42,351 nt of DNA, taken from assembly GCA_002448495.1 (NCBI GenBank), contig DJYL01000019.1:1-42351 (forward strand), given 5' to 3'. The translations under genes and the position numbers were made by a program. Shown one piece after another: positions 22,401 to 29,898 of the stretch. The notes below the pieces were generated by a model. The model was not told where the DNA came from, searched no databases, and saw only the letters and a program-made list of their open reading frames with translations. The DNA comes from Pseudoselenomonas ruminantium (GTDB lineage Bacteria > Bacillota > Negativicutes > Selenomonadales > Selenomonadaceae). Position 1 is the first letter of the stretch, and each line of letters starts with the position of its first letter.

Positions 22401-24150
22401 GGACTTGCAAAGCCTGAGCTTATTGGATATTCTGCCGGATAATCTGCTGGCGGACGAACAAGTAGCAGCCGCGGCTCAGGCACTGGATGCAGAATTGCAG
22501 GCTGTAACAAAAGCAACGATTGAAACCTTGCATTTACCACGCCTTGATGTTCTGCCGGAACCAGTGATTGATTTGCTGGCGTGGCAATGGCATGTTGATT
22601 ACTATGAACCGCTGGGCATGGAGCTGGAAACAAAGCGCCGCTTAGTCAAAGAGTCTATAGCATGGCACCGAATGAAAGGTACACCGGCAGCAGTTGAGGC
22701 GGTTGTTTCGGCAGCTTTCGATACGTCAGAGGTAAAAGAGTGGTTTGAATACGGAGGAGCGCCGTATTATTTCAAGATTGTCACGGAAGACGTAAACACG
22801 GACGAAGACAATCTAAACCGAATGCGGAGAGCTATTGCTAGTGTAAAGAATACCCGGTCATGGCTGGAAAAAATTGAATTTCTGCTGCACCTTACGGATA
22901 CGGAGGTTATTACGGAAAGCAGTTTATTGGATGCAGAGGCTAATAAGTTTGAATTGTATCCATGGCGGGGAAGATACTTTGATGGCTCATGGAACTTTAC
23001 GCCGCCGGTAATATTGGACGGTGGGCGCCTGTTCAATGGTAATTGGTGTTTTGATGCCGTGGAAGACGGCGAGGAAGACACAACGCGGTTGCCGCATTGG
23101 TTTATGGGTGAAATGCTGGATGGTTCATGGAACTTTGGAATGAGTTCCGACAGCCGGAAAATATTCTTCAATTCGTTTGAAGTTGACCCACTGACCGTAT
23201 TGACACCGCAGTTTATCTTGCCGGAACAATATACGGCAACACTGGATTTTGCCGGGGCTGGCAGGTCGTTCAATGGAGATTGGCTTTTTGGCAATAATGC
23301 TATTGATGATACCAACTTGACCACGGCAGAGCTGCTGAAAGCGGAAGACCACGCCGAACTGAAGGAAACAAATCCATTAATGGCCACGGAAAGGGTAGCT
23401 GAGAATTACCCCACGCCGCGTATGTGGCGTTTCAATGGAGCGTGGACGTTTGGCACAGCAACAACTTTTGATGGCAGTGAGTGGTTTGGTGGTGAGTTCC
23501 ATTTTGATGGCATTCCCCGAATTGCTGATCCGGTCATCAAACCGACTTTGCTAGATGGCGAGGCGGTCTTTGCGGGCGGATGGACGTTTGGTGTACCGTC
23601 ACCAGTGGTTACATTCAATGCAGATGAAGATGCGGGCGATAACCTGGCTGTTGAATTCAATTTCACGCCTATGGCAGAAACGCAACCGGTTGCGGAAACT
23701 GAGGCAGTAACCACGATCCTGATACCGATTGACCGCATGGCCAGGATGGTATTTGATGGGGCGGGCACTTTTGACGGCTGGCAATATGATGGCGGTTACA
23801 TGGAAAGCGCTGGCGAAACCATGGCCATGGATATGGCAGACCAAATCCAGCACGCGGATCCGTTTGATGGAACTAATACCTTTGATGGTGAAACAACGTG
23901 CGGGGCAGATACTGGCCCACGGGAAGATGCTGGCGTAACCATAACAGAAGGGCGTTGGTTCAATGGCCTTATCAACTTTGATGGTGGCAACACAGTATTC
24001 TTTGATGGAACACACAACTTTGACGGAGAAGTTTTCTGCTGCCTGCGGGGAGATACGCGGATACATTACGACGGGGCGCAAGCCTTTGACGGTGCATTTA
24101 GATTCAAGCGGGCGGTAGAAACCTTTAACCAATATAACTATGTAGCATAG
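22393..24150 (+). CDS. tail protein I fused to long aromatic-repeat region
   Basis: A 585-residue protein. The first 180 residues are gpI (LLDILPDNLLADEQV, LPRLDVLPEPVIDLLAWQW, WHRMKGTPAAVEAVV). P2 gpI ends about there. Here some 400 further residues follow with at least a dozen short motifs of type F-(D/N)-G-x-W-x-F (FDGSWNF, FNGNWCF, FNGDWLF, FNGAWTF and FDGTHNF). The repeats suggest a stacked beta-structure extending from the baseplate, perhaps an adaptor for the fibre. Start ATG 22393 lies at the end of gpJ. One palindrome copy is at 23680. Confidence 0.85.
   Translation: MIKDLQSLSLLDILPDNLLADEQVAAAAQALDAELQAVTKATIETLHLPRLDVLPEPVIDLLAWQWHVDYYEPLGMELETKRRLVKESIAWHRMKGTPAAVEAVVSAAFDTSEVKEWFEYGGAPYYFKIVTEDVNTDEDNLNRMRRAIASVKNTRSWLEKIEFLLHLTDTEVITESSLLDAEANKFELYPWRGRYFDGSWNFTPPVILDGGRLFNGNWCFDAVEDGEEDTTRLPHWFMGEMLDGSWNFGMSSDSRKIFFNSFEVDPLTVLTPQFILPEQYTATLDFAGAGRSFNGDWLFGNNAIDDTNLTTAELLKAEDHAELKETNPLMATERVAENYPTPRMWRFNGAWTFGTATTFDGSEWFGGEFHFDGIPRIADPVIKPTLLDGEAVFAGGWTFGVPSPVVTFNADEDAGDNLAVEFNFTPMAETQPVAETEAVTTILIPIDRMARMVFDGAGTFDGWQYDGGYMESAGETMAMDMADQIQHADPFDGTNTFDGETTCGADTGPREDAGVTITEGRWFNGLINFDGGNTVFFDGTHNFDGEVFCCLRGDTRIHYDGAQAFDGAFRFKRAVETFNQYNYVA
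23680..23695. repeat. iterated palindrome, copy 4 (in gpI fusion)
   Basis: ACGCAACCGGTTGCGG, read as TQPVA(E) at residue 430, between two aromatic repeats, in the same frame as the other coding copies. Confidence 0.6.
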
Positions 24151-24161
24151 GAGGCAGAAAC

Positions 24162-24605
24162 ATGATCGTGCAGGAAAAGGAACACCTTGACCATATGCGT
24201 GGTGCCGTAGAGTTGAGAATTTACAAAAACGGCATTTTGCAGGAAGTGGACAAGGATCACAACTTGATTGTAACAGCAGGGCGGACAAAGCTGGCCAAAC
24301 TGTTGGGAGGCGGTTACGCGGGGAAAATTAACCGCGTAGGCGTGGGGACAGGTTCGGCACCGGCGGCAGATGGTGATACTGGCCTGACCAATACAGTATA
24401 TATTCCGATTTCGTCTGTAGAGTATGGCAGTGCAAAAGTAAGGTTTAATTTTGTTATCGGCAGCAATGACGCCAACGGCTTGAATATTCGTGAGTTGGGG
24501 CTGTTCTTTGCTGATAATACAATCTTTTCCCGTAGAGTGCGCAAGTCTGTTATCGGTAAAGAGAACGACCTGCAGATTACTGGCTACTGGGAAATCTATC
24601 TGTAA
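24162..24605 (+). CDS. tail fibre/collar-like protein
   Basis: A 147-residue protein with the pattern of short tail-fibre or collar proteins in P2-like phages: GKINRVGVGTGSAPAADGDT, then NGLNIRELGLFFADNTIFSR. It lies between gpI and further fibre genes. I do not see a C-terminal receptor domain, so it may be a connector rather than the tip. Confidence 0.65.
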   Translation: MIVQEKEHLDHMRGAVELRIYKNGILQEVDKDHNLIVTAGRTKLAKLLGGGYAGKINRVGVGTGSAPAADGDTGLTNTVYIPISSVEYGSAKVRFNFVIGSNDANGLNIRELGLFFADNTIFSRRVRKSVIGKENDLQITGYWEIYL

Positions 24606-24620
24606 AAAGGAGAGAGTGAC

Positions 24621-25058
24621 ATGGCAAATCTTAATGAAACTGCAACGTGGGAACCGGGGATTTTTCAGATTGAAACGACAACCCCTGCTTTGGGCGGCCC
24701 GGAAGGCCCGGTTAATACCGCACCCCGCCAGCTGGCAAATCGTACGCTGTACCTCAAAGGACAGGTGGACACGCTGAATAGTGCTGTCAATGCGGCGAAA
24801 GGTGATGCTGCAAGCATTGATGCACGTTTTAGGGCATTAGAGAAAACCACAGCTATGGGAGACTTCAATTTTGGCAGTACAGGCGGCGCTACGGTGGCCC
24901 ATGGTATTGGCCATACAAACTACAGCGTATACATTACGTCGAATGTGCAGACTAATGGCGACCTGGGAGATGTTTATGTAGATAAGGCTAAAAACAGTTT
25001 TACGGTCTATAATTCCGGCGGTTTCACTGGTTCAGGCCGTTATCAGATTACGCATTAA
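24621..25058 (+). CDS. tail fibre protein
   Basis: A 145-residue protein whose N-terminus (TWEPGIFQIETTTPALGGPE and APRQLANRTLYLKGQVDTL) matches the attachment region seen in many phage fibre proteins. A short helical segment then leads to a beta-rich Gly-rich C-terminus (GGATVAHGIGHTNYSVYIT). It is much shorter than typical fibres and probably forms a trimeric stub. Confidence 0.7.
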   Translation: MANLNETATWEPGIFQIETTTPALGGPEGPVNTAPRQLANRTLYLKGQVDTLNSAVNAAKGDAASIDARFRALEKTTAMGDFNFGSTGGATVAHGIGHTNYSVYITSNVQTNGDLGDVYVDKAKNSFTVYNSGGFTGSGRYQITH

Positions 25059-25073
25059 TGGGGAGGCAGAAAA

Positions 25074-25439
25074 ATGTTTAAGTATTTGAATGCGGAAGGC
25101 CGCAACGCAGAATTTTCCGTGGATAAAGAAAACCCGTCCATACTGCATGTGGGCGGATTTGAATTTGAAGGCATGCAGATTAAGCCGACAGATTTTGATT
25201 TGAGCGAACATGCCGGGGAAATGGTTCGGGTTTACCTGGATGCAGACGGCAGCTACTCTATGGCTCATGGTACGCATGAATGGCTGCTGTTTATGGGCAT
25301 GGTGCCGGAGCTGAAATATAAGACTGTTCTTGATGGTCTTGACGAGCACGGCGTGGAAAAGACGAAATCCGTTGAAGTTGCACCGGACTTGAACGACACC
25401 GTTATTACAATTTTTGACTTACCTGAGGAGGAAGAATAA
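25074..25439 (+). CDS. hypothetical protein upstream of the DGR target
   Basis: A 121-residue acidic protein ending in a run of Glu (LPEEEE), with beta-rich and Asp-rich stretches (GGFEFEGMQIKPTDFDL, YLDADGSYSM). It precedes the DGR target with only two bases between stop and next start. It could be a fibre assembly factor or a linker between fibre and target protein; no family recognised. Confidence 0.6.
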   Translation: MFKYLNAEGRNAEFSVDKENPSILHVGGFEFEGMQIKPTDFDLSEHAGEMVRVYLDADGSYSMAHGTHEWLLFMGMVPELKYKTVLDGLDEHGVEKTKSVEVAPDLNDTVITIFDLPEEEE

Positions 25440-25441
25440 TC

Positions 25442-26914
25442 ATGTATAATGTTTCAAAACTTTCGCTGGCAACCCTGCGTGAACGTATCAACGCACAGAC
25501 AAGAACGGTAGAGTTTAAGACGGATGACGGTGCCTTGACTCAGATGGTCTACATTCCGAAATTCACGGTTCCGGCTGGTGCTTTTGAAAACGGCGCATTC
25601 CCCAAAAAGGACATGCACCTGGGTGGATTCTTCATTGATAAGTACCAGTGCAGTCATAAAGCCGCCACGCCGTTTGCGCGTGGTTGCGCTGCAAACATTA
25701 CGGTTAACAGCGACGAAGATACGACGAATATCCCGGTATCGTTGCCGGGCAAAGTGGTGTGGACGGATATTGACCAGCCCAGCGCAAAGCAGGCGTGCGC
25801 TAACCGTAAAATCAACGGTGTATCTTGCCATTTGGTGACAATGAAGGAATGGGCCACGGTCTGCTTTTTAACCAAGCTGCTAGGGCATGATATCCGTGGC
25901 AATAATAGTTATGGCAGAGATGTTCGTGATGCGGATGTTTGGGATAACAAAGGTGTACCGGATTCCGTACAGTCCGGTCGCGTGTTGTCCGGCACTGGCC
26001 CGGTATCGTGGAGTCATAACGGCACGGCAGATGGCGTATTTGACCTTGTGGGCAACGTTTGGGAGTGGATGGACTTCACGATTACCGACGGCGTATATAC
26101 GCATAAAAAGAGTTCGCGCATCAACGATAGAGACGGCATCACGGCCAGCGATACGGTTATCGAAATCGACACCATGGAGAATGGCGAAACCTGGCCGGCT
26201 ACGGGTACGATTCAGATTGAGGACGAAATCATTACGTATGGTTCGATTGACTACAAAGGTAATGGCAAGGCTATTCTGAGCGCCTGCAGTCGTGCTCAGA
26301 ATTCTACAACTGCGGCGGCCCATGCAGATAATACTGTTGTGTACCAGCTGACAAAATACTGCATTACGCCGGGCGGTGCGACGGCTTATATTAACAATGG
26401 TTCTGGTATCAGCACGTCCGATACAGCTATTGTTTATACAGACCTCATTAATGGGCCAGGTAATAACGGCTTTGCGGTAGGTGATACGCTGCAGGTGGAA
26501 AATGAGCAGATGCGAGTCACGGCGGTGGTATCCAATACACTGACGGTAGAACGTGCCATTAATGGCAGTTCTGCAGCAAGCCATGCCAAAGGCGTTGCGG
26601 TGGCCAAAGTTTCCACGCAGATGCAGAATCTTTCCCCTGCTAATGATGCGTATCAGCAGAATTACCTTACCACTATGCGCGGCGAGGATGACCTTGCCTG
26701 CATGGCACTTCCTGCAACCGCTAACCAGCAGACCAACGAATATAAAGATGGCTTTTGGATCAGAAACCACGGTGTGCGCGCTGCTCTACGCGGTGCTTAC
26801 TGGGTCTATGGCGCGCTTGGTCGCGCCGGCTGTGCTTTGAGCCTGAATGAATCCCCGTCGCTTCGCTGGAACGGCAGCGGGTTCCGCGCGGCTTTATCGC
26901 TTGAAGTTCTGTAA
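25442..26914 (+). CDS. DGR target protein, FGE-sulfatase/C-type-lectin fold
   Basis: A 490-residue probable receptor-binding tip protein. It has FGE/CLec-fold features: FFIDKYQCSHKAA near residue 65, LVTMKEWATVCF near 140, GNVWEWMDF at 204-212 and RNHGVRAALRGAYW leading into the variable repeat. Between about 230 and 395 two related beta modules are inserted (GITASDT and GISTSDT starts). The variable codons correspond to Y453, V455, Y456, L459, S467, L474, G478 and S479; residue C464 differs from the template at a non-adenine. Start ATG 25442 follows GAGGAGG. Confidence 0.9.
   Translation: MYNVSKLSLATLRERINAQTRTVEFKTDDGALTQMVYIPKFTVPAGAFENGAFPKKDMHLGGFFIDKYQCSHKAATPFARGCAANITVNSDEDTTNIPVSLPGKVVWTDIDQPSAKQACANRKINGVSCHLVTMKEWATVCFLTKLLGHDIRGNNSYGRDVRDADVWDNKGVPDSVQSGRVLSGTGPVSWSHNGTADGVFDLVGNVWEWMDFTITDGVYTHKKSSRINDRDGITASDTVIEIDTMENGETWPATGTIQIEDEIITYGSIDYKGNGKAILSACSRAQNSTTAAAHADNTVVYQLTKYCITPGGATAYINNGSGISTSDTAIVYTDLINGPGNNGFAVGDTLQVENEQMRVTAVVSNTLTVERAINGSSAASHAKGVAVAKVSTQMQNLSPANDAYQQNYLTTMRGEDDLACMALPATANQQTNEYKDGFWIRNHGVRAALRGAYWVYGALGRAGCALSLNESPSLRWNGSGFRAALSLEVL
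26772..26893 (+). repeat. DGR variable repeat (VR)
   Basis: A 122-base segment at the 3' end of the target gene that aligns without gaps to the template at 27356-27477. There are 12 differences. Eleven fall on template adenines, out of 22 adenines in the template, and change AAC, AAT and GAC codons; the remaining one is T to G at 26832. This is the signature of adenine-directed mutagenic retrohoming. Confidence 0.95.
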
Positions 26915-26934
26915 TCTGATTACTGATAATCTGA

Positions 26935-26956
26935 CGGCCGGACGGTAGTCCGGTCG
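26935..26956 (+). promoter_or_regulatory. DGR target hairpin/cruciform downstream of VR
   Basis: CGGCCGGAC pairs with GTCCGGTCG (nine pairs, one G-T) around a GGTA loop, starting 20 bases after the stop of the target gene. Inverted repeats with GRNA-type loops downstream of VR serve target recognition in the Bordetella phage DGR; position and form match. Confidence 0.75.
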
Positions 26957-26984
26957 CAGGCTTAAAAATTTTGGAGGTTATAAA

Positions 26985-27335
26985 TTGCTACAGGATTTGA
27001 AAATAAAACAGAAATGCGAGGATATGATTATTTACGCATATACGGCTTTGCGGCAATATCCACGCGCTGAAAAATATGGGCTGGCTGCCGATACGAAAAC
27101 GGCTATGTATGAACTGCTGCGCTTGATTGTGATTTGCAATAAGAAATATTACAAGAAAACAACCCTGCAGGAAGTTGATACCCAGCTGGATATAATTCGA
27201 TCCTTTGTGCGAATGGCCTACAAAATGCAGTATATAAACTTCAAGAAATATGAGCTTTGGACCGCACGCCTGGACGAAATTGGCCGAATGATTGGCGGAT
27301 GGATGCAAACCTGCCAGGCGGCGCGACACAAATAA
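26985..27335 (+). CDS. avd: DGR accessory variability determinant (Avd)
   Basis: A 116-residue basic, all-helical protein typical of Avd (KIKQKCEDMIIYAYTALRQY, YGLAADTKTAMYELLRLIV and a final MIGGWMQTC). Avd forms a pentamer of four-helix bundles that binds the reverse transcriptase and template RNA. The start is TTG 26985, seven bases after GGAGG. It lies between target gene and template repeat, the standard order. Confidence 0.88.
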   Translation: MLQDLKIKQKCEDMIIYAYTALRQYPRAEKYGLAADTKTAMYELLRLIVICNKKYYKKTTLQEVDTQLDIIRSFVRMAYKMQYINFKKYELWTARLDEIGRMIGGWMQTCQAARHK

Positions 27336-27355
27336 ATAGGGACTGGCCTGAATGC

Positions 27356-27477
27356 GTGTGCGCGCTGCTCTACGCGGTGCTAACTGGGACAATGGCGCGA
27401 ATGGTCGCGCCGGCTTTGCTTTGAACCTGAATGAATCCCCGTCGAATCGCTGGAACAACAACGGGTTCCGCGCGGCT
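27356..27477 (+). repeat. DGR template repeat (TR)
   Basis: The master copy of the variable segment, 122 bases with 22 adenines clustered in AAC/AAT codons. It is open in frame from an ATG at 27352 to 27507, but that reflects the codon structure of the target and not a gene. It starts about 20 bases after avd and is presumably carried in an RNA that continues toward the reverse transcriptase. Confidence 0.95.
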
Positions 27478-27672
27478 CTGCCTAACCGTGAAGAGCCTGC
27501 CGCCTAATGGGCGTCAGGATAGTACATTAGGCAAAGGAGGCCAGATCCTTCTCATCATAAACTGGTGGGAGAAATAAGTTCATAGATGCGTCAGCTTAGT
27601 ACGTAGAGAGGCGGAATGGTTGGCGCATTATTTTATTTTTATTTTTTTGGAGACTCTTAGATACCAAGATAT
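27478..27672 (+). ncRNA. TR-RNA 3' spacer with strong hairpin
   Basis: A non-coding stretch of about 195 bases between TR and reverse transcriptase. ATGCGTCAGC at 27586-27595 can pair along its whole length with GTTGGCGCAT at 27619-27628 (two G-U pairs), followed by a T-rich run with 17 T in 21 bases. In known DGRs the spacer after TR is needed for cDNA priming, so this is likely the structured part of the template RNA, possibly with a terminator. Confidence 0.55.
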
Positions 27673-28707
27673 ATGAAAACCTATAACAATCTATTCACAG
27701 AAATATACGACTACAGAAATTTGTACCAAGCATTTTTATTGGCACAACGGAATAAAAGGAGTAAAGCAGATGTTTTGGAATTTACTTACGGGCTGGAAGA
27801 TAACCTTCAAAGCATACAACAGGACTTGCTTTACAAAACATATGAACCTGGGAAATATAAAGAGTTTTATGTATATGACCCTAAAACGCGGCTGATTATG
27901 GCTGCGCCGTTCCGTGACCGTGTAGTACACCATGCTCTATGTAATGTTATTGAGCCGATTTTTGAACGACGTTTTATTCAGACTTCTTTTGCTTGTCGTG
28001 TTGGGAAAGGTGTAGATGCTGGCGTTGACCAAGTAACCAAATACCTAAGAACGACACACCGGAAATGGGGAGGTAAGGTTTATTGCTTAAAATGCGATGT
28101 AAGTAAATATTTTATGAATATCGACAAGAATATTTTGAGGTCAATACTGTTCAAGAAAATACGTTGCCGGGAAACGCGGTGGCTTATAAACAAAGTATTG
28201 GATAGTACGCCGGGAGATAAAGGAATACCTGTGGGAAACTTACCGAGTCAGTTGTTTGCAAATGTCTATCTGAATGAATTGGATCATTTTCTAAAAGAGG
28301 ACATGAAAATAAAATATTATGTTCGTTATATGGATGATTTTATTATCCTGCATAACGATAAGAAATTTTTACATGACCTGTGGAAGATAATTGAGAAATT
28401 CTTAGAAGATAAGCTGAAGCTGAAATTGAATAGGAAAACGGCGGTGTTCCCAGTATCTCAGGGAATTGATTTTTTAGGCTATAGAATATTTACAAACCGG
28501 AAGATATTGCGTAAGCAGTACGTCAAACGCGTAAAAAGAATGGTGAAACATTTTGAGCGTGAATATAAGGCTGGTCGTATGAGTTTGGAATATATCCGGC
28601 AGGTTTTGGCGTCATGGAAAGGGCGTTCTGAGCGGGCAGATGTTACCCAACTCCGTGATAGTATTGCGAAACGAGTTTGGTTTTCGTTTGGTATCGAGAT
28701 ATTTTAA
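27673..28707 (+). CDS. DGR reverse transcriptase
   Basis: A 344-residue reverse transcriptase that copies the template RNA into mutated cDNA. The catalytic box is YMDD at residues 219-222 (VRYMDDFII). Motif 4 reads VGNLPSQ at 187-193, with the Ser-Gln ending that marks DGR enzymes in place of the Ser-Pro found in group II intron RTs. No maturase or endonuclease domain follows. The ATG at 27673 has no evident Shine-Dalgarno, so it may be poorly translated on its own. Confidence 0.95.
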   Translation: MKTYNNLFTEIYDYRNLYQAFLLAQRNKRSKADVLEFTYGLEDNLQSIQQDLLYKTYEPGKYKEFYVYDPKTRLIMAAPFRDRVVHHALCNVIEPIFERRFIQTSFACRVGKGVDAGVDQVTKYLRTTHRKWGGKVYCLKCDVSKYFMNIDKNILRSILFKKIRCRETRWLINKVLDSTPGDKGIPVGNLPSQLFANVYLNELDHFLKEDMKIKYYVRYMDDFIILHNDKKFLHDLWKIIEKFLEDKLKLKLNRKTAVFPVSQGIDFLGYRIFTNRKILRKQYVKRVKRMVKHFEREYKAGRMSLEYIRQVLASWKGRSERADVTQLRDSIAKRVWFSFGIEIF

Positions 28708-28719
28708 GGAGGTGATCGC

Positions 28720-28926
28720 TTGACATTTGGTGATGCTTTAGAGATGGCAAAAGCTGGTAAAATCTTACGGCGCAAAGGTTGGCCGGACGGTGATGTGTTG
28801 TTTTGCAACTATACTGACGATATGCAGCCTTTCCTGGAGGTGAGCAGTGGGGCAAGTGACCCTATACCGTATTTTACTGGCAATGCAGACCTTTTTGCAG
28901 ATGACTGGGAGGTATTGGCAGGATGA
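28720..28926 (+). CDS. DUF2829 protein, Tad2-like anti-Thoeris candidate
   Basis: A 68-residue protein with the DUF2829 pattern: MTFGDALEMAKAGKILRRKG-W at the start and NADLFADDWEVL at the end. Members of this family called Tad2 bind and sequester the nucleotide signal of Thoeris defence. Start TTG 28720 has a near-perfect AAGGAGGTGATC seven bases upstream. It is shorter than many members, and not all DUF2829 proteins are shown to be inhibitors, so the function is likely but untested. Confidence 0.7.
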   Translation: MTFGDALEMAKAGKILRRKGWPDGDVLFCNYTDDMQPFLEVSSGASDPIPYFTGNADLFADDWEVLAG

Positions 28927-29246
28927 AGAAAAAAATAATGATGGCAGTTATGGCGGTACTTATTGCAGTGCCGTCCTTTTGTTACGCTGAAATTGGTAAT
29001 GACAAGGTGGCACATATCGGCGCAAGTACAGCGGTGGGGCTGGTTCTTGCGAAAAATAAGCCATTTTGTAAATGGAAACCGTGGCAGAGGGCTTTGTTTA
29101 ACGTGGCCGTGATTGGCGGGGCTAAAGAGTGGTATGATAGCCGCCACCCGGATAGGCATTCTGCCGATTGGGGAGACGTTGGCGCAGATGCCATAGGCGC
29201 GGTTAGTGCAGAGGGCTTTGTCTGGCTGTATCACAAGAGTTTCTAA
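28923..29246 (+). CDS. exported small protein, YfiM/DUF2279-like
   Basis: A 107-residue protein with a clear signal peptide (MKKKIMMAVMAVLIAVPSFC then YA, cleavage likely before EIGND). The mature part has GNDKVAHIGAS, AKEWYDSRHPDRHSADWGDV and DAIGA, which resembles small envelope proteins of the YfiM type. It overlaps the Tad2-like gene by four bases and opens the lysis region. A role in envelope modification or lysis is inferred only from location. Confidence 0.55.
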   Translation: MKKKIMMAVMAVLIAVPSFCYAEIGNDKVAHIGASTAVGLVLAKNKPFCKWKPWQRALFNVAVIGGAKEWYDSRHPDRHSADWGDVGADAIGAVSAEGFVWLYHKSF

Positions 29247-29273
29247 AAGATGATGATGCATGGCGGTGGTGAA

Positions 29274-29537
29274 ATGGATATTTTAAACATGATAGCGCAG
29301 TCGGTAGCAATAGCAGGATTCTTTGCAGGGGCATTTTCTTACATCGTCCTGAAACCTTTAAACCAGTCCATAGAAGGACTGAGAACAATCGTTTCAGAAC
29401 TCAAGGACGAGCTAAGATACAGCGAACAAAGGCGGCATGAACTACAGGAGCGAGTGGCAAAAGTGGAGGCAAGTGCGGCCAGTGCTCACCATCGCATTGA
29501 CCGGCTGGATAACGTTGTGGGAGGTGCTACAAAATGA
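29274..29537 (+). CDS. putative holin-associated membrane protein (TM plus coiled coil)
   Basis: An 87-residue protein with one hydrophobic segment (MIAQSVAIAGFFAGAFSYIV) followed by a long heptad-like helix (LRTIVSELKDELRYSEQRR). This layout resembles XhlA-type lysis proteins, although those have the membrane segment at the end. ATG 29274 follows GGTGGTG; ATG 29250 is an alternative. It overlaps the next membrane gene by ATGA. Confidence 0.5.
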   Translation: MDILNMIAQSVAIAGFFAGAFSYIVLKPLNQSIEGLRTIVSELKDELRYSEQRRHELQERVAKVEASAASAHHRIDRLDNVVGGATK

Positions 29538-29728
29538 AAATCACGACAGATTTGGTGGCGGTTGGCGGCCTGTCCACGGCGTTGATTGTTGGCGTGGTAA
29601 CGGGCGCACCATCCGAGCTACTGACGGGCATAGCAGGAGGTCTTAGCGGCTATTTATCCAAAGCCGCAGTCACACACTTTGTAGATAATCCGCAGGAGAT
29701 TGCACGGAAGAAAGACGAGGTAAGATGA
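29534..29728 (+). CDS. putative holin
   Basis: A 64-residue protein with a hydrophobic, Gly-rich N-terminal two thirds (VGGLSTALIVGVVTGAP, LLTGIAGGLSGYL) that can form two membrane passes and a charged tail (RKKDEVR). Size, hydrophobicity and position just before the endolysin are what one expects for a holin. No specific holin family is recognised. Confidence 0.55.
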   Translation: MKITTDLVAVGGLSTALIVGVVTGAPSELLTGIAGGLSGYLSKAAVTHFVDNPQEIARKKDEVR

Positions 29729-29898
29729 ATGGTTTAGCATGGACAGAACTATACGAAAAATTTGCCGCCTTTGCCTACGTTGCAAGGCGGCAGGGCTTTT
29801 ATGTGAAGGCTGTACAGGACATGGAGTATAGCCTTTTTGAAATGTGCCCATTCCCAAGAAATTACAGGCCGAATAAGAGAGGAGCGCGGAAAAAATGA
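29725..29898 (+). CDS. small hypothetical protein in lysis cassette
   Basis: A 57-residue basic protein (LYEKFAAFAYVARRQGFY, then PFPRNYRPNKRG) with ATGA overlaps to the putative holin gene and to the endolysin gene. The overlaps strongly support translation. No domain is recognised. Confidence 0.6.
   Translation: MNGLAWTELYEKFAAFAYVARRQGFYVKAVQDMEYSLFEMCPFPRNYRPNKRGARKK

Noticed and set aside
25880..26770. 296-residue minus-strand frame opposite the DGR target
   Set aside because: Shadow of the target gene; no RBS, no domain.
27352..27507. 51-residue open frame across the template repeat
   Set aside because: It keeps the target's reading frame because TR mirrors VR; no ribosome site precedes it and it is better explained as the DGR template.
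27673..28707. Group II intron or retron reverse transcriptase
   Set aside because: There is no maturase or endonuclease domain and no intron ribozyme or msr/msd; motif 4 ends in Ser-Gln and TR, VR and avd are adjacent, so it is a DGR enzyme.
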